A stretch of DNA of 22,606 nucleotides from assembly GCA_964342585.1 (NCBI GenBank), contig CAYFHK010000034.1, positions 1 to 22,606 of the forward strand, given 5' to 3'. Within the stretch, counting starts at the first letter, position 1; each line of letters begins with the position of its first letter. This DNA comes from Parvularcula sp964342585 (GTDB lineage Bacteria > Pseudomonadota > Alphaproteobacteria > Caulobacterales > Parvularculaceae). Under the pieces are notes generated by a model. It was not told the origin of the DNA, ran no database searches, and was given only the letters and a program-made list of their open reading frames with translations. This document shows, one piece after another, positions 22,149-22,606 of this stretch. The position numbers and the translations under genes are program-made.

Positions 22149-22606
22149 ATGACCACCATCCTCGCCGTCCGCCGCAAAGGACACGTCGCCATCGCTGGCG
22201 ATGGCCAAGTCTCGATGGGTCAAACCATATCCAAAGGGGATGCGCGAAAGGTGCGCCGCATCGGCGGGGGAAAGGTCATCACCGGGTTTGCAGGCGCCAC
22301 CGCCGATGCCTTCACGCTGCTCGAGCGGCTCGATGGCAAACTCGAACAATACCCCGACCAGTTGAAACGCGCTTGTGTCGAGCTCGCAAAAGATTGGCGC
22401 ACGGACCGTTATCTGCGTCGCTTAGAGGCGTTGATGATTGTGGCGGATGCGGACGAAACGCTGATGCTCTCCGGCCTTGGCGATGTGATCGAGCCTGAAC
22501 CGATGGATGGTGGCGGCGTGATCGGCATCGGCTCGGGCGGCAATTTTGCCCATGCGGCCGCCCTCGCCCTTTACCAGAACACAGACCTTTCCGCCGAAGA
22601 GATTGC
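22149..22606 (+). CDS. hslV: ATP-dependent protease subunit HslV (3' end outside window)
   Basis: The first 152 residues of the HslV (ClpQ) peptidase, the proteasome-like dodecamer that works with the HslU ATPase in the cytoplasm. The start MTTILAVRR exposes Thr2 as N-terminal nucleophile after Met removal. Other marks are VAIAGDGQVSMG, ARKVRRI (active-site Lys34), GFAGATADAFTLLERL and IGSGGNFAHAAA. The family is about 175-185 residues, so roughly 25-35 are missing past the window end; the frame is open to the edge. AAGGAG five bases before the ATG is a strong ribosome-binding site. hslU is expected downstream. Confidence 0.97.
   Translation, partial: MTTILAVRRKGHVAIAGDGQVSMGQTISKGDARKVRRIGGGKVITGFAGATADAFTLLERLDGKLEQYPDQLKRACVELAKDWRTDRYLRRLEALMIVADADETLMLSGLGDVIEPEPMDGGGVIGIGSGGNFAHAAALALYQNTDLSAEEI

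Noticed and set aside
21891..22349. 152-residue minus-strand frame between the 77-residue gene and hslV
   Set aside because: About half of it is antisense of the hslV start, which is certain from its protein motifs; the sequence has no recognisable domain.

Overview
The window looks like a chromosomal segment of an alphaproteobacterium. It is GC-rich and densely coded, with mostly ATG starts preceded by AGGAG-like sites. The gene run hisB...hisH-hisA-hisF-hisE beside hslV is an arrangement I associate with alphaproteobacteria. The order or family cannot be fixed from sequence alone. No phage, insertion sequence, CRISPR array or other clear mobile element is visible; almost everything is intact and tightly packed.

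Layout. (1) 1-2485: the 5' part of a tRNA-Arg(CCG) cut by the window edge, a secreted YbjN-domain protein (minus strand) with a strong terminator, and a divergent RsmB-type rRNA m5C methyltransferase. (2) 2494-8710, minus strand: a tightly coupled six-gene operon. In transcription order it is an NAD-dependent epimerase/dehydratase, an FAD-dependent oxidoreductase, a GtrA-family membrane protein, a HAD-phosphatase/UbiA-prenyltransferase fusion, a DprE1-like FAD oxidase and a DprE2-like SDR reductase. The last four match the mycobacterial pathway that makes polyprenyl-phosphate arabinofuranose. (3) 8808-10643, minus: an Old Yellow Enzyme family oxidoreductase and a TVP38/TMEM64 (VTT) membrane protein. 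(4) 10805-14313, plus: rpsO with a textbook terminator, a GT4 glycosyltransferase and a large AmpG-like muropeptide permease. (5) 14318-15764: a small lipoprotein whose start codon overlaps possible starts of a divergent PfkB/adenosine-kinase-like kinase. (6) 15880-19477, minus: hisE, hisF, hisA and hisH with overlapping ends, then a small secreted four-cysteine protein with its own promoter candidate and terminator, then hisB. (7) 19582-22606: a Tat-exported type-B carboxylesterase, a four-cysteine lipoprotein, a small cytoplasmic hypothetical protein, and the start of hslV (cut by the window end) behind a sigma-32-like promoter candidate.

How the genes work together. The most notable block is the operon at 2494-8710. 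By family knowledge, UbiA would transfer phosphoribose from PRPP to polyprenyl phosphate, the fused HAD domain could remove the 5-phosphate, and DprE1/DprE2 would epimerise C2 through a keto intermediate to give prenyl-phospho-arabinofuranose. GtrA may flip or present the lipid-linked sugar. The two leading genes (epimerase and FAD oxidoreductase) are not part of the mycobacterial pathway as I know it and may define an extra modification or an unknown end product. No recognisable lipid-linked-sugar-dependent transferase lies in the window, so the acceptor is unknown. A second theme is a pair of small exported proteins (18452-18709 and 21326-21658) sharing a C-x(n)-C-x-C-L-x(n)-C pattern, both inserted around the his/hslV block.
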